From contig JAITBI010000001.1 in assembly GCA_031283685.1 (NCBI GenBank), positions 1 to 33,490 on the forward strand: 33,490 nucleotides of DNA. The letters are read 5' to 3'. How positions within the stretch are numbered: the first letter of the stretch is position 1; each line of letters starts with the position of its first letter. The notes beneath the pieces were generated by a model. That model worked only from the letters and a program-made list of their open reading frames with translations. It ran no database searches and was not told the DNA's origin. The DNA is from Puniceicoccales bacterium (lineage in GTDB: Bacteria; Verrucomicrobiota; Verrucomicrobiia; Opitutales; JAIRKQ01). Both the position numbers and the translations under genes were made by a program. Shown piece after piece: positions 1 through 8,320 of the stretch.

Positions 1-7
1 GAAATTC

Positions 8-470
8 ATGGAAACAAGCATAGCTGAGTATCGGGAAAAGACAGACGACGACATTGTTGCACAATTCACGGAAAGAATAGTGTGCGATGGGGATGCTAGG
101 GAAATATTTGCAAATTTCCACGATGAGGGATTGGCCACAGAACGGTGCCTTGTTCCTGTAGAACCTGCCTTCGATGGAGAATGTGGCAGATGGCGGGAGG
201 ATGCCATACAAATAGCGGGATTGCTTGCTGCCATCAAAGAAGTGAACGCCGTCGATGGGTCATTGGCACACGGTGCCCGGTTATCCTAATCCAATACATT
301 TCATAACAAACAGTCCAAAAGTTGTAGAAGCAGTCAGGCAATTTATTAATATAATAAACCATCGCACAGATGAAAGATTTGAAGATGGAAAAGAAATGAA
401 GCTCCGAAGGATAAAAAACTTTTGTTTACGTATGTTTTTTGGCAAGTGTTTAAGTGTTTTAATTTCATAA
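8..470 (+). pseudogene. Possible frameshifted remnant of an unknown gene
   Basis: Two open frames run into each other. The first (8-289) encodes 93 residues and is open to the left edge, so its real start may lie outside the window. The second (255-470, another frame) continues with a segment around VPGYPNPIHFITNSPKVVEA. Read together with one frameshift between about 255 and 289 they would give a soluble protein of roughly 150 residues, but neither half resembles a family I recognise. The first half is acidic and soluble in character; the second ends in a basic, hydrophobic stretch that may be spurious. The downstream kilobase carries no convincing gene, which fits decay. It could also be two unrelated chance frames. 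Confidence 0.3.
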
Positions 471-1321
471 AATTTCAAGGATCAAGGGGATGTAGGTTGT
501 AAGAGTCAAACTCGTGTGCGACCATCTAGTTAATTCTTTGTGAATACGGCCACATTTACGCACATGGAGCCAAAGGGTGTCATTAAATTCTGGCAAACCG
601 TATTACAAGATAGGCCCTATCCGATGGGCCGCGTTAAGATATAGGAGTTCCTGAAGTTTGCCGTTATCTCTGATATGGTCTGGTAATCTGCTCATGCAGG
701 AGGGGTTGGAATTGGAAAAATCTGCCTGGATGGGCCGTAGGATCTTGCCGAAGAGGTTATCTTTTACTTCCCGCTGCCGGTTATCGAAGGAGCGTATGTA
801 TTCTCTGAGGGAAACGATGCTGTGGATGTTACTGTGCGGAAGGTGTTCCGATGGTACGTGCCTTCGCCGTTGAGTTATCTTGGAAGGTGAACGGTTTCCC
901 CATCCATCCTCCTGTCCTACCGCACATAGTGGTTCTTATCAACCACGGTTCGTTGGTAAGTTATTGGCAAACATTGCTAGGGACACCAGCTTTTCACCAG
1001 TAACCGGGGAAAAGGCGTAATAGGTAGCAGCATGTTCGGATTCCTTCTTTATTTCCTCCAATAAAGACGTCTCAGATATATCCCTATCCCTTCCCATCCC
1101 CAGGATTAGGATAACCTTAGTAATCCTGAATGATCAAGTTGGAATTAAAAAATAAACACCAAATGTTTGCCATCAAAAGGCCAAATGTTTTTCTCCCTTG
1201 AAATTCTCATTATATCCATACCCCACAGGAAGAGAAACAAATGTTGCTTCCATGCTAATGATTTTTGTAAAAATTTTCGTAAGTTTTGTAAACATATGGA
1301 AACCAAGCTTTGTCGAGTAAA
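471..1321. other. Gene-poor stretch of about 850 bases
   Basis: No frame here combines a start, a ribosome site and a recognisable product. The stretch from about 550 to 1000 looks more GC-rich by eye than the rest of the window. Apart from the start-less minus frame at 603-935, I see only short frames. No tRNA, RNase P or tmRNA signature was found. The simplest reading is a decayed region upstream of the secretion operon. Confidence 0.5.
603..935 (-). pseudogene. Start-less 110-codon open frame, possible gene remnant
   Basis: On the minus strand a frame of 110 codons is open from just after a TAA (936-938) to the stop at 603-605. It has no ATG near its beginning. The middle part (around SFDNRQREVKDNLFGKILRP, then LPDHIRDNGKLQELLYLN) has a mix of charged and hydrophobic residues typical of a real soluble protein, more so than the overlapping plus-strand frame at 658-873. 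No family is recognised. It may be the eroded end of a lost gene; chance is a serious alternative at this length. Confidence 0.25.
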
Positions 1322-1363
1322 TTTTTTTAAAAAAAGTTGACAAATCACTATAATCATTACAAT
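1322..1363 (+). promoter_or_regulatory. Promoter candidate of the secretion operon with A/T tract
   Basis: A perfect T7A7 palindrome (1322-1335) sits directly upstream of TTGACA (1337-1342). TATAAT follows at 1349-1354 and TACAAT at 1358-1363. TTGACA and TATAAT are only 6 nt apart, so they cannot be a matched pair. TTGACA to TACAAT is 15 nt, short but possible. The T7A7 tract could act as an UP-like or bent element. Either -10 places the start of transcription within about 15 nt of the ATG at 1374, so the first mRNA leader would be very short, and no Shine-Dalgarno sequence is visible. Confidence 0.45.
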
Positions 1364-1373
1364 CGTTCCAACT

Positions 1374-2327
1374 ATGGGATATGCAATCAGTGATTTTTTC
1401 AAGGCATGGGGGTCTAACAAAAGGACTACGGCCAAACCGGTGGTGGCACTTATCTCCGACGAATATTTTTTCTTCGATGAAATCAAATTGCCCCAGGGAT
1501 CTTTGCAAAAGGAAGAAATTAATAGCATGGCTCAAATGGCTATAGAAAGTGCCTTCCCCATGGATGACAAGAAAATATTTTCCGGTTTTTTTACAAATCG
1601 AGGCAAAAATTGTGTAACAATTTTTGTCGCTTCTAAAAATCGAATACTGTCGGAAATACCCAATCTAAAAACTTGCACCTATTGGCTCCCGGAAAGGTTT
1701 TGCCGGGAAAATGTCAAGAGTAGCACCATAATTAAGACCGATGAAAAGTGTGCCACTATTAGCGTCGATGGGGATGGCAGTCTAAAGATACAAGGGAAAA
1801 AACTCGATCTTTTCTCCGAGGATTTTTGGAATGCCGAAATGCACGAACAACAAGAAAAAACCATTGCCAGAACAACTGAAAAAATAAATGGCTGGTACAA
1901 AAAAATAATTTTTCCACTGATTTCCGTAACGTCCATTTTGTTCATGCTAGTAATTTCTCTGGTGGTGATACGCTCCTCAATTGAATTTCGACAGTCGACG
2001 TTAGTAAAAAAATGGCCTAAAATTACTCGAATAATTGAGCGTAAAAAATTGTATGACGAAATTTGCGCTTTTTCCGAGGGAAAAGCTTCATATTTTAAGC
2101 GACTAGATGAAATAAATAAAATTCGACCAGCTCAACTATTTTTTAGTCAATTTACGATGAATGGTCCTAAAGTCATGCAACTTGTTGGAATATGCGATTC
2201 GATCGCTACATTAAACCTATTTGTAGAAAATTTAAAAAAGGAATTCTCCATGCGGAGGGTGCCAACGCTAAATGTTTCTTCAACATCAAAGGGAACAACT
2301 TTTAATCTTCAAGTGGAGTATTTATAA
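1374..2327 (+). CDS. GspL/PilM-PilN-like secretion assembly protein
   Basis: Probable inner-membrane scaffold of a type II secretion or type IV pilus-like machine. It has 317 residues: a cytoplasmic N-terminal part (about 1-175) of the GspL/PilM type, one membrane span near 180-205 (around FPLISVTSILFMLVISLVVI), and a C-terminal periplasmic part with the alpha/beta pattern of PilN/GspL ferredoxin-like domains. The call rests on this layout and on its place just before a GspM-like gene, a secretin and an assembly ATPase, since the sequence itself is divergent. In the family, the cytoplasmic domain recruits the GspE ATPase and the periplasmic part pairs with GspM. The ATG at 1374 has no clear ribosome site but lies just behind a promoter-like sequence. 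The next gene starts 2 nt after the stop. Confidence 0.6.
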   Translation: MGYAISDFFKAWGSNKRTTAKPVVALISDEYFFFDEIKLPQGSLQKEEINSMAQMAIESAFPMDDKKIFSGFFTNRGKNCVTIFVASKNRILSEIPNLKTCTYWLPERFCRENVKSSTIIKTDEKCATISVDGDGSLKIQGKKLDLFSEDFWNAEMHEQQEKTIARTTEKINGWYKKIIFPLISVTSILFMLVISLVVIRSSIEFRQSTLVKKWPKITRIIERKKLYDEICAFSEGKASYFKRLDEINKIRPAQLFFSQFTMNGPKVMQLVGICDSIATLNLFVENLKKEFSMRRVPTLNVSSTSKGTTFNLQVEYL

Positions 2328-2329
2328 TT

Positions 2330-2860
2330 GTGAAAACAGATATAATCAGCACTTTGCAGCAATTTAAATTGTTACCGATAAAGCAAAAAACAATTCCCAT
2401 TATTTTATTGGGACTAATATCTTTGGTGTTGGTATGCCTGTCAGTTGCTCTGGTATTATCCTTCCCCAAAAAAATACGGCAAGTACATTCCTTGTACGAC
2501 GAACAAAAAATTTGGCTTTCACAGTCGGCTAAAATAGAAAAAAATTTAATCGCCTTTGCCAAATCTGGAACAGGCCATAAAAAACAAGATTTGCCAAAGA
2601 TTATAGCTTCCATTGAAAAGATAGCAGTCAAAACTGGTGCTAATTATACACTTGTAGAGACAGAGAAGGGACATATTGAGCAGCTGGCGATTCATCGTTA
2701 TAAGGTTTCATTCGACGGAACACTCCTTTCTGAACTGATTAAATTTTCTAACCGAATAGAGGCATTGGATAGCAATGTTGCCATATCAGAAATACAAATA
2801 AATGCACAAGGGCAACTGTTGAACGCATACTGTATTATTTCAATTTTGGATACGGAATAG
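2330..2860 (+). CDS. GspM/PilO-like inner-membrane assembly protein
   Basis: Small bitopic protein of 176 residues: short cytoplasmic N-terminus, one membrane span at about 23-46 (around IPIILLGLISLVLVCLSVAL), then a coiled-coil-prone stretch and a small periplasmic alpha/beta domain. This is the GspM/PilO plan, whose members pair with GspL/PilN and stabilise the inner-membrane platform. Sequence identity to known members is not obvious to me, so the call relies on topology, size and operon position between the GspL-like gene and the secretin. It starts with GTG at 2330, 2 nt after the previous stop, so translational coupling is likely. The secretin gene starts 9 nt downstream. Confidence 0.55.
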   Translation: MKTDIISTLQQFKLLPIKQKTIPIILLGLISLVLVCLSVALVLSFPKKIRQVHSLYDEQKIWLSQSAKIEKNLIAFAKSGTGHKKQDLPKIIASIEKIAVKTGANYTLVETEKGHIEQLAIHRYKVSFDGTLLSELIKFSNRIEALDSNVAISEIQINAQGQLLNAYCIISILDTE

Positions 2861-2869
2861 GATAAAAAC

Positions 2870-4807
2870 ATGAAAAAGCACGTATTAGTATTTGTTCTTT
2901 TAATTTTGTGCATACGATTTGCGTATGCCGAAGAAGAAGCTTTTCAGGTCGAAAATCCCATAATAAAAAGTATTGCGCTATCGGATGCTCCATTATCTCA
3001 AGTCCTATATATTATAGAGGAGCTAACAGGCAAGGTAGTTCTGCAGGATAATCAACTGGGGAATATTCCAATAAGCTTGCAAATCCGAAAAGAAATTAGC
3101 AAAGAAGAAGCAATACGGGCTATAGAAAGTGTGCTGGCAATAAATCATATTGCGATAGTAGAACTTGGCGATGGGTTATTGAAAGCTGTTAGCACGAAGT
3201 CCGCACCCACACAGTCTCCATTCTTCATAGAAAATTCATTGTTAGATGTAGTTCCTAGTGAGAAGATTTGTTCTAAAATTTTTCAATTGCATTACTTGTC
3301 GGTTGATGAATTTTCAAAATTGATAACCCGCCTATTAAATCCAGGCGTGGCATCGACCATAGTATTTAGCGATTCTAATTCCATGCTAATAACGGATTCC
3401 ATAGCCAATTTGCAACGCGTAGAACTAATACTTAGCAGGGTAGATGTTCCAAAACATTCTGTTCTTAATTCGAAAATATTTCGCATAAAACATGGTGACG
3501 CCAAAGAGATTGCTGATCTTTTGAATAAAGTTATCAAAGGGCAAACAAATACACGAAATAAGGAGTCGGATAACACTTCCGGTGGCTCTATGGAATATCA
3601 AAACATATTTGAAGATGCGTCATCTTTTCAGTTTTCAAAAAATTTGACCATTGAACATGACACCCGCAGCAATGCCGTAATTACCTGTGGAACTTCAAAA
3701 GATATTGAACTTGTCGAATCCATAATCAACCAAATAGATGTGTTACTGGATCAGGTCAGAATCGAAGTGGTTATTGCTAAGGTTACCCTTACGAAGGGAC
3801 AGGCTTCAGGATTAGAGGTTTTGGGAATTAAAAATTCCCAAAATGGTCAGACAAATAACAATTTTAACCCAACAATAGACGTAAAAATTCCTAAAGCAGG
3901 TTCCATGGATCAAAACCCGTTTTCCATAGACGGTACCATAAAGAATTTTGCTTTGGATGTGGTTTTCAACAGAGCTCGCAGCGATTCCCATGTGAAAATC
4001 CTATCGGCTCCAACGGTTGTGACAACCCATAATCGGCAAGCATTGGTGAAAATTGTTGATTCTTACCCTATCGTAAAATCTGACATTTCCGATTCAAATG
4101 GAGCAGCCACTACGGCAATTAAAAGTACCATTGAATATAAGGATGTTGGCATCGAATTGCAGGTTAAACCACTGATCGGAATAAATGGCATAATACAACT
4201 TGAAATCAGCCAGAAAATTGAAGACAAAAAAACTGATATTAAAATCAATAACAACGATATGCCGATGATGTCAAAAAGTGAAGCCGTATCATTTGTGAGT
4301 GTATATGATGGAGATACGGTGATACTGGCCGGATTGCAACAAAAGAAGTACACAAATAACAGTGGTAAGTTGTGGTTACTAGGGGATATCCCTGTAATTG
4401 GAAATTGGTTGTTCGCTCCAAAAGGTACTGTTGAAGAAACCACGGAATTGATCATCTTTATCAAACCTACCATCATTTCAAACCCAGCGTATGAAGAAGT
4501 GTTTGCCAGGCAGATGCTCGATAAATCAGAATTACAGCCAGAAATCGAACACTATAACAAAACTGGGAAATTTTCCCCAGGCGTGCAATTTCCCCAAAAA
4601 ACATTGGAAAACCCGCCCGTTGATCACAACATTAGACCTTCTAAGGAAGATAATTCAGGCGATGGAGATCAACCGGAACCACCCATAGAAAAGGAAATAA
4701 CGGCTGCCAGGGTATCTAATCCTGAAGCAAATGTCGTTGAAAAACACAGAAAGCCTTTGATCAATAAAAAGCAAGGTAGTAAAAAATTTCGTTATATCAA
4801 ATTGTAA
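2870..4807 (+). CDS. gspD: Secretin, GspD/PilQ family
   Basis: Outer-membrane channel subunit of 645 residues. A signal peptide covers about 1-20, with probable cleavage after AYA. An N0-like domain follows at about 30-105, then N1/N2-type ring domains (about 130-300, including KIFQLHYLSVDEFSKLI and KIFRIKHGDAKEIADLL). The secretin barrel covers about 300-540, with hallmark segments VKILSAPTVVTTHNRQALVK, VSVYDGDTVILAGLQ and LGDIPVIGNWLF, and ends in TELIIFIKPTII. A polar, proline-rich tail of about 100 residues follows, ending in a basic run; it may bind a pilotin or cell wall. Neighbours are the GspL/M-like genes upstream and a GspC/PilP-like gene 12 nt downstream. A type II secretion or type IV pilus secretin cannot be separated by sequence alone. 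Confidence 0.9.
   Translation: MKKHVLVFVLLILCIRFAYAEEEAFQVENPIIKSIALSDAPLSQVLYIIEELTGKVVLQDNQLGNIPISLQIRKEISKEEAIRAIESVLAINHIAIVELGDGLLKAVSTKSAPTQSPFFIENSLLDVVPSEKICSKIFQLHYLSVDEFSKLITRLLNPGVASTIVFSDSNSMLITDSIANLQRVELILSRVDVPKHSVLNSKIFRIKHGDAKEIADLLNKVIKGQTNTRNKESDNTSGGSMEYQNIFEDASSFQFSKNLTIEHDTRSNAVITCGTSKDIELVESIINQIDVLLDQVRIEVVIAKVTLTKGQASGLEVLGIKNSQNGQTNNNFNPTIDVKIPKAGSMDQNPFSIDGTIKNFALDVVFNRARSDSHVKILSAPTVVTTHNRQALVKIVDSYPIVKSDISDSNGAATTAIKSTIEYKDVGIELQVKPLIGINGIIQLEISQKIEDKKTDIKINNNDMPMMSKSEAVSFVSVYDGDTVILAGLQQKKYTNNSGKLWLLGDIPVIGNWLFAPKGTVEETTELIIFIKPTIISNPAYEEVFARQMLDKSELQPEIEHYNKTGKFSPGVQFPQKTLENPPVDHNIRPSKEDNSGDGDQPEPPIEKEITAARVSNPEANVVEKHRKPLINKKQGSKKFRYIKL
3819..3843. repeat. 11-bp perfect inverted repeat with 3-nt loop, inside the secretin gene
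   Basis: TTTTGGGAATT (3819-3829) is followed by AAA and by its exact reverse complement (3833-3843). It lies in the region coding for LGIKNSQNG of the secretin. It could form an mRNA hairpin inside the gene, or be the trace of a template-switch mutation. Confidence 0.8.
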
Positions 4808-4819
4808 AGGAGGAACACT

Positions 4820-5221
4820 ATGCAATTAACAAAACTAGTATTAGTTCTTGCGGCGTTTTTTCCACCATATCTTGTAGGCGAAGATTTTGAGTCACTTATA
4901 GCAAACTCTCCGTTTGTTGGTGGACAAACCTTATCGCTTACTAGCAAACCAAAAAAGAAGGCAGTTGATGATATTGATATTCATTACGAACTACGAGGAA
5001 TATTAATTAGAGATGGCGTTAGGTTATTTAATATATATAATCCAACAAACAATAAAAGTGAATGGGTCAGGCAGGGAGATAGTCGTGCTCCAATGATGAT
5101 AGATTCCTTTGATGCTCAAAGCAAAACGTTATATTTTCACACATCCGATGGAAAAAGTTTTTCAGTTAAACTGAAAAATACTTTAAATAACTTAAATGGA
5201 CTGGGTATTACCTTTAAATAA
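4820..5221 (+). CDS. Small exported GspC/PilP-like protein
   Basis: 133 residues with a hydrophobic N-terminus (about 1-19, ending near LVG before the acidic EDFES) that looks like a signal peptide. A linker (about 25-50) leads to one small beta-rich domain at about 55-130 (ELRGILIRDGVRLFNIYNP, then WVRQGD and a LYFHTSDGKSFSVKL end). This pattern, a strand-rich domain with a conserved Gly-Asp after the third strand, matches the HR domain of GspC and PilP, which joins the inner-membrane platform to the secretin N0 domain. Unlike classical GspC it appears fully exported. A strong AAAGGAGGA ribosome site lies at 4806-4814. It sits 12 nt after the secretin and 30 nt before the ATPase. Function is inferred from fold pattern and position. 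Confidence 0.5.
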   Translation: MQLTKLVLVLAAFFPPYLVGEDFESLIANSPFVGGQTLSLTSKPKKKAVDDIDIHYELRGILIRDGVRLFNIYNPTNNKSEWVRQGDSRAPMMIDSFDAQSKTLYFHTSDGKSFSVKLKNTLNNLNGLGITFK

Positions 5222-5251
5222 TCCACAAATTGTAATGGAGAATTAAATTTT

Positions 5252-6898
5252 ATGGATATTCTTTCTGAAAAATTATCCGAGTTGGGACAAGAAAATTTTG
5301 ATAAGATTATGGCAGCACCTGTCCAAAGACGTGCAGAAGTTTTAGCAAAAACACTGTGCTGCGAAAATGAAAAACAAGCAATTACTTGGTTAGCCGAAAA
5401 TTTAGAAATTCCATTCCTAGAACAATTTCAATTCGATAAATCATACATAGACATATATCCTTCAGAGTTTTTAAACACCTATGGAATCTTGCCAATTACC
5501 GATGTGACAGGTGAAGGTAAATTTTGTATAATAAGCTGTTGGCCATTGGAAAAAAAAGTTTGCCGACAAATCGAAGTGTTTTCTGGACACTATCCGGAAG
5601 TATGCCTAGGAATACCATCCGAAATAATGGGAGAATTGAGTATCCACTTTGGTCTTCGTTCTGCAAATGAAAATTTTGTTGACGTTACAACGCAACAAGG
5701 CGATAAAGATGAAGATGAAGCAGCTGTTGTGAAATTTGTAAATGACGTTATTCGTCGGGCATTAAAATCGCGGGCTACGGACATTCATTTCGAACCACAA
5801 AGAAATTTTTTGCAGGTAAGATATCGGATAGATGGTGATTTGGTTGCCGTACGTGTCCCTGATAATTTGGTGAAATTTCAGGCGGCCATCATTTCACGCA
5901 TAAAAATTATGGCATCACTGAATATTTCAGAAAAACGTCGGCCGCAGGACGGTAAAATTTCATTCAGGGATGGTAATGACATCATCGATATTCGCATATC
6001 TACACTTCCTGTTGTACATGGAGAAAGTATCAGCCTTAGGCTATTAAGACAGGGAGGTGATGCTCCGGTCTCTCTACGTGATTTAGATATGACAGAGTAT
6101 CAATTTAAAGTAGCAGAAAAAGCATTAAGCAAGCCGCATGGAATAGTTTTAGTTACCGGTCCAACGGGTTCAGGGAAATCAACGACGCTTGGTGCTTTTC
6201 TACGCCACGTTTATTCCCCAACGACCCGACTAATAACCGTTGAGGATCCCGTTGAATATGAAATCGCCGGTGCTAACCAAGCACAAGTACACGCAGAAAT
6301 TGGACTAACTTTTGCTAGCATATTGCGTTCCATATTACGTCAGGATCCTGATGTTATTATGTTGGGAGAAATTAGAGATTCCGAGACTGGAGACATTGCA
6401 ATTCGTGCGGCAATTACAGGACACTTAGTTCTGAGCACTCTACATACAAATGATGCGGTTGGATCCATAACTCGATTAAAAGATATCGGCATAGAGCACT
6501 ACATGATTGCGTCTGCCATAGAAATGGTATGTGCTCAAAGGCTTGTCCGCAGGTTATGCCCACATTGTGCAAAGGAATCAGAAGAATTCAACACGCCAGA
6601 TGAATTGGAAAAATTGCACTCCCTTTTTAATGTTCCAAAATTACCTGCCAACACAAAATTAATGGAAGCTGTGGGATGCGAACATTGTAATGGTACTGGA
6701 TTCCGTGGCCGGATGGCAGTTTTCGAAACCCTTGGTATGAATGAAAAAATTCACGAAGCCATTGTCAATAATGCATCGGAATCTGAAATCCGTGCCATTG
6801 CTGTCGCCGACGGAATGACACTTTTAGCTCAAGATGCTTTCCTACGCGCATGCCGAGGATTAACTACAATTGGAGAAGCGATACAACTAATCCCATAG
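5252..6898 (+). CDS. gspE: Type II secretion / type IV pilus assembly ATPase (GspE/PilB)
   Basis: Cytoplasmic hexameric ATPase that drives (pseudo)pilus assembly, 548 residues. The N-terminal GspE/MshE-type domain covers about 1-140; the bipartite catalytic core follows. Visible motifs: Walker A GPTGSGKST at 303-311, an Asp-box-type EDPVEYE near 331-337, Walker B around DPDVIMLGEIRD (365-376), and a His box GHLVLSTLHTND (390-401). Two CxxC pairs (C436/C439 and C476/C479) form the zinc site typical of GspE and PilB but absent from the PilT retraction ATPases. No gspF or pseudopilin gene follows; transcription stops before the convergent cyclase gene 93 nt away. GspE and PilB cannot be told apart here. 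Confidence 0.92.
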   Translation: MDILSEKLSELGQENFDKIMAAPVQRRAEVLAKTLCCENEKQAITWLAENLEIPFLEQFQFDKSYIDIYPSEFLNTYGILPITDVTGEGKFCIISCWPLEKKVCRQIEVFSGHYPEVCLGIPSEIMGELSIHFGLRSANENFVDVTTQQGDKDEDEAAVVKFVNDVIRRALKSRATDIHFEPQRNFLQVRYRIDGDLVAVRVPDNLVKFQAAIISRIKIMASLNISEKRRPQDGKISFRDGNDIIDIRISTLPVVHGESISLRLLRQGGDAPVSLRDLDMTEYQFKVAEKALSKPHGIVLVTGPTGSGKSTTLGAFLRHVYSPTTRLITVEDPVEYEIAGANQAQVHAEIGLTFASILRSILRQDPDVIMLGEIRDSETGDIAIRAAITGHLVLSTLHTNDAVGSITRLKDIGIEHYMIASAIEMVCAQRLVRRLCPHCAKESEEFNTPDELEKLHSLFNVPKLPANTKLMEAVGCEHCNGTGFRGRMAVFETLGMNEKIHEAIVNNASESEIRAIAVADGMTLLAQDAFLRACRGLTTIGEAIQLIP

Positions 6899-6968
6899 TT
6901 ACTTAGAGTGTTCTACTGCACCTTTTATCTTATTTTTTCACTTATACTTTTTTGGCCTTCCATGCATG

Positions 6969-6990
6969 ATCCTCATTTTATGAAGAGGAT
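6969..6990. terminator. Hairpin between convergent genes, weak terminator candidate
   Basis: ATCCTC (6969-6974) pairs with GAGGAT (6985-6990) around a 10-nt loop, just beyond the stop of the cyclase gene and about 70 nt beyond the stop of the ATPase gene. Neither strand shows a long T run right after the stem, so a two-way intrinsic terminator is only a suggestion from position. Confidence 0.35.
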
Positions 6991-6991
6991 G

Positions 6992-8320
6992 CTACTTTTG
7001 CATTATTTGTAACATTTGTCCATTTTTGAACAGTGTTACCGCACGTGTACTTTCAGATACGGCGATGGCAATACATTCGGCCACGCTTGATATTGATGCT
7101 GCGGCAGTATGTCTTGTTCCAAATCCTCCAGGCATAACAACATTATGATTTGGTGTATAAATTAATGTTCCTGCGGATTCTATTATACCATCGCCACGGA
7201 TTACAAAGGCTCCATCTATTAAAGAAAATTCCTTGATGGTTTCATCCATAAATGGATTGAAAATGTTTCGTTCGGATTCTGGATAGCCATAGAATGGGTT
7301 ACAAACGAGCGGTTTCATGAACAGAGAAATTTTGCTGATGTCTCCAATGACAAATAGACAACCAACGGCTTTCCCTTCCCGTCCTTCGATGGCAATTTCC
7401 GTGGCAATTGATAGCACGCGTTCTAATACCTCGGGTTTTATGTCATCTTGTAGAAATTTTGTGTCGGAAGAAATGACCTGACAAAACTCCCTTTGAACAT
7501 CGACTATGAATAATGTATCCAAAACATTTGGAATTGTGTTACTCCCAATGCAGCAAATTTTTGCATCGTAAGGGATGATTTTCTTCGCCACACCTAGTAA
7601 AATTGTTCCCCTAAAACCGCGAATCCAGTTCGTTGGTATCACATTAACGCGGAACTCCACATGGGTATTATAGATAATGCTGCTCGAATCAGACTCGCTT
7701 TGTATGACGTTTACTAGCCCTAGCCCGCTAAAAATTTCCTCTATGTCAATGTTATTAAGATCAATGTTGCCAAATAACATAATATTTGTACATTGCGACT
7801 GTCGCGCAATTTCTACGGCATTTTTCAGAAAAATTTCATTGGGATCTACTTGGACAAATTTGACCTTTTTGTTGGCATTTTTTAACAAATCTATCAGAAC
7901 AGCCTTGAATTCTTCAAATGTTTCTACCTTCTGTAATGGCCCAATAACCGACAATTTTTGGAAAAAATTTACTAAATTGGCAATGATTTTTAAAAAATTG
8001 TGCTCTCTTTTCGACACTAATAGCAAAACAATAACACGTGCACGTTCTTCTATATTTGCGAAATCATACCTTATGCCATTTCTGGACCACCCAATGCATA
8101 TTTCATAGGGACATGAAAAGTCTAAACGCAAATGAGGAATAGCGATCCGATTTCCTATGTAGGACGTGTTTTCGTTTTCCTTGGCCTCCAATTCCGAAAC
8201 AATTTCATCGACACTTCCTGTAAAACTACTAGCCGACAATATTTCACTTATAGCATCTTTAAAAGATGAACTGGATAATTCTATAATAGAATCGTAATTA
8301 AAATAATGACCCAAGCTCAT
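6992..8320 (-). CDS. Diadenylate cyclase with N-terminal PTS EIIA-type domain
   Basis: Three-part cytoplasmic protein of 442 residues. Residues 1-150 match PTS EIIA of the fructose/mannitol type, including the phospho-acceptor context NRIAIPHLRLD with His63. Residues about 155-290 form an alpha/beta domain that resembles the pyruvate-kinase-C-like domain preceding the catalytic domain in archaeal DacZ enzymes (inference). Residues about 295-440 are a DAC domain: DGA at 369-371 (LIDGAFVIRGDG) and GTRHTAAAS at 401-409, the DGA and RHR motifs that bind ATP and metal to make c-di-AMP. The third motif residue is Thr instead of the usual Arg. There are no membrane spans, unlike CdaA. No PTS transporter or HPr gene is nearby. 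The ATG at 8320 has an AGG about 12 nt upstream. Catalytic activity is likely but untested. Confidence 0.82.
   Translation of the reverse strand: MSLGHYFNYDSIIELSSSSFKDAISEILSASSFTGSVDEIVSELEAKENENTSYIGNRIAIPHLRLDFSCPYEICIGWSRNGIRYDFANIEERARVIVLLLVSKREHNFLKIIANLVNFFQKLSVIGPLQKVETFEEFKAVLIDLLKNANKKVKFVQVDPNEIFLKNAVEIARQSQCTNIMLFGNIDLNNIDIEEIFSGLGLVNVIQSESDSSSIIYNTHVEFRVNVIPTNWIRGFRGTILLGVAKKIIPYDAKICCIGSNTIPNVLDTLFIVDVQREFCQVISSDTKFLQDDIKPEVLERVLSIATEIAIEGREGKAVGCLFVIGDISKISLFMKPLVCNPFYGYPESERNIFNPFMDETIKEFSLIDGAFVIRGDGIIESAGTLIYTPNHNVVMPGGFGTRHTAAASISSVAECIAIAVSESTRAVTLFKNGQMLQIMQK

Noticed and set aside
1337-1354. TTGACA plus TATAAT as a consensus promoter pair
   Set aside because: The two hexamers are only 6 nt apart, so they cannot be used together. 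Each may take part in a different weaker pairing.
1145-1535. Two minus-strand frames of 120 and 127 residues upstream of and overlapping the GspL-like gene
   Set aside because: They overlap each other and the start of the better-supported plus gene and promoter. Their products are compositionally odd and unrecognised.
1687-1708. TCCCGG/CCGGGA hairpin in the GspL-like gene
   Set aside because: Six-base arms with a 10-nt loop are common by chance, and it lies inside coding sequence with no T run.
4563-4580. Imperfect CTGGG-CCCAG inverted repeat in the secretin tail, resembling the mrdA palindrome
   Set aside because: The arms are broken by an unpaired base and the likeness rests on a common AAATTT/CCCC composition, so I do not treat it as a second copy.
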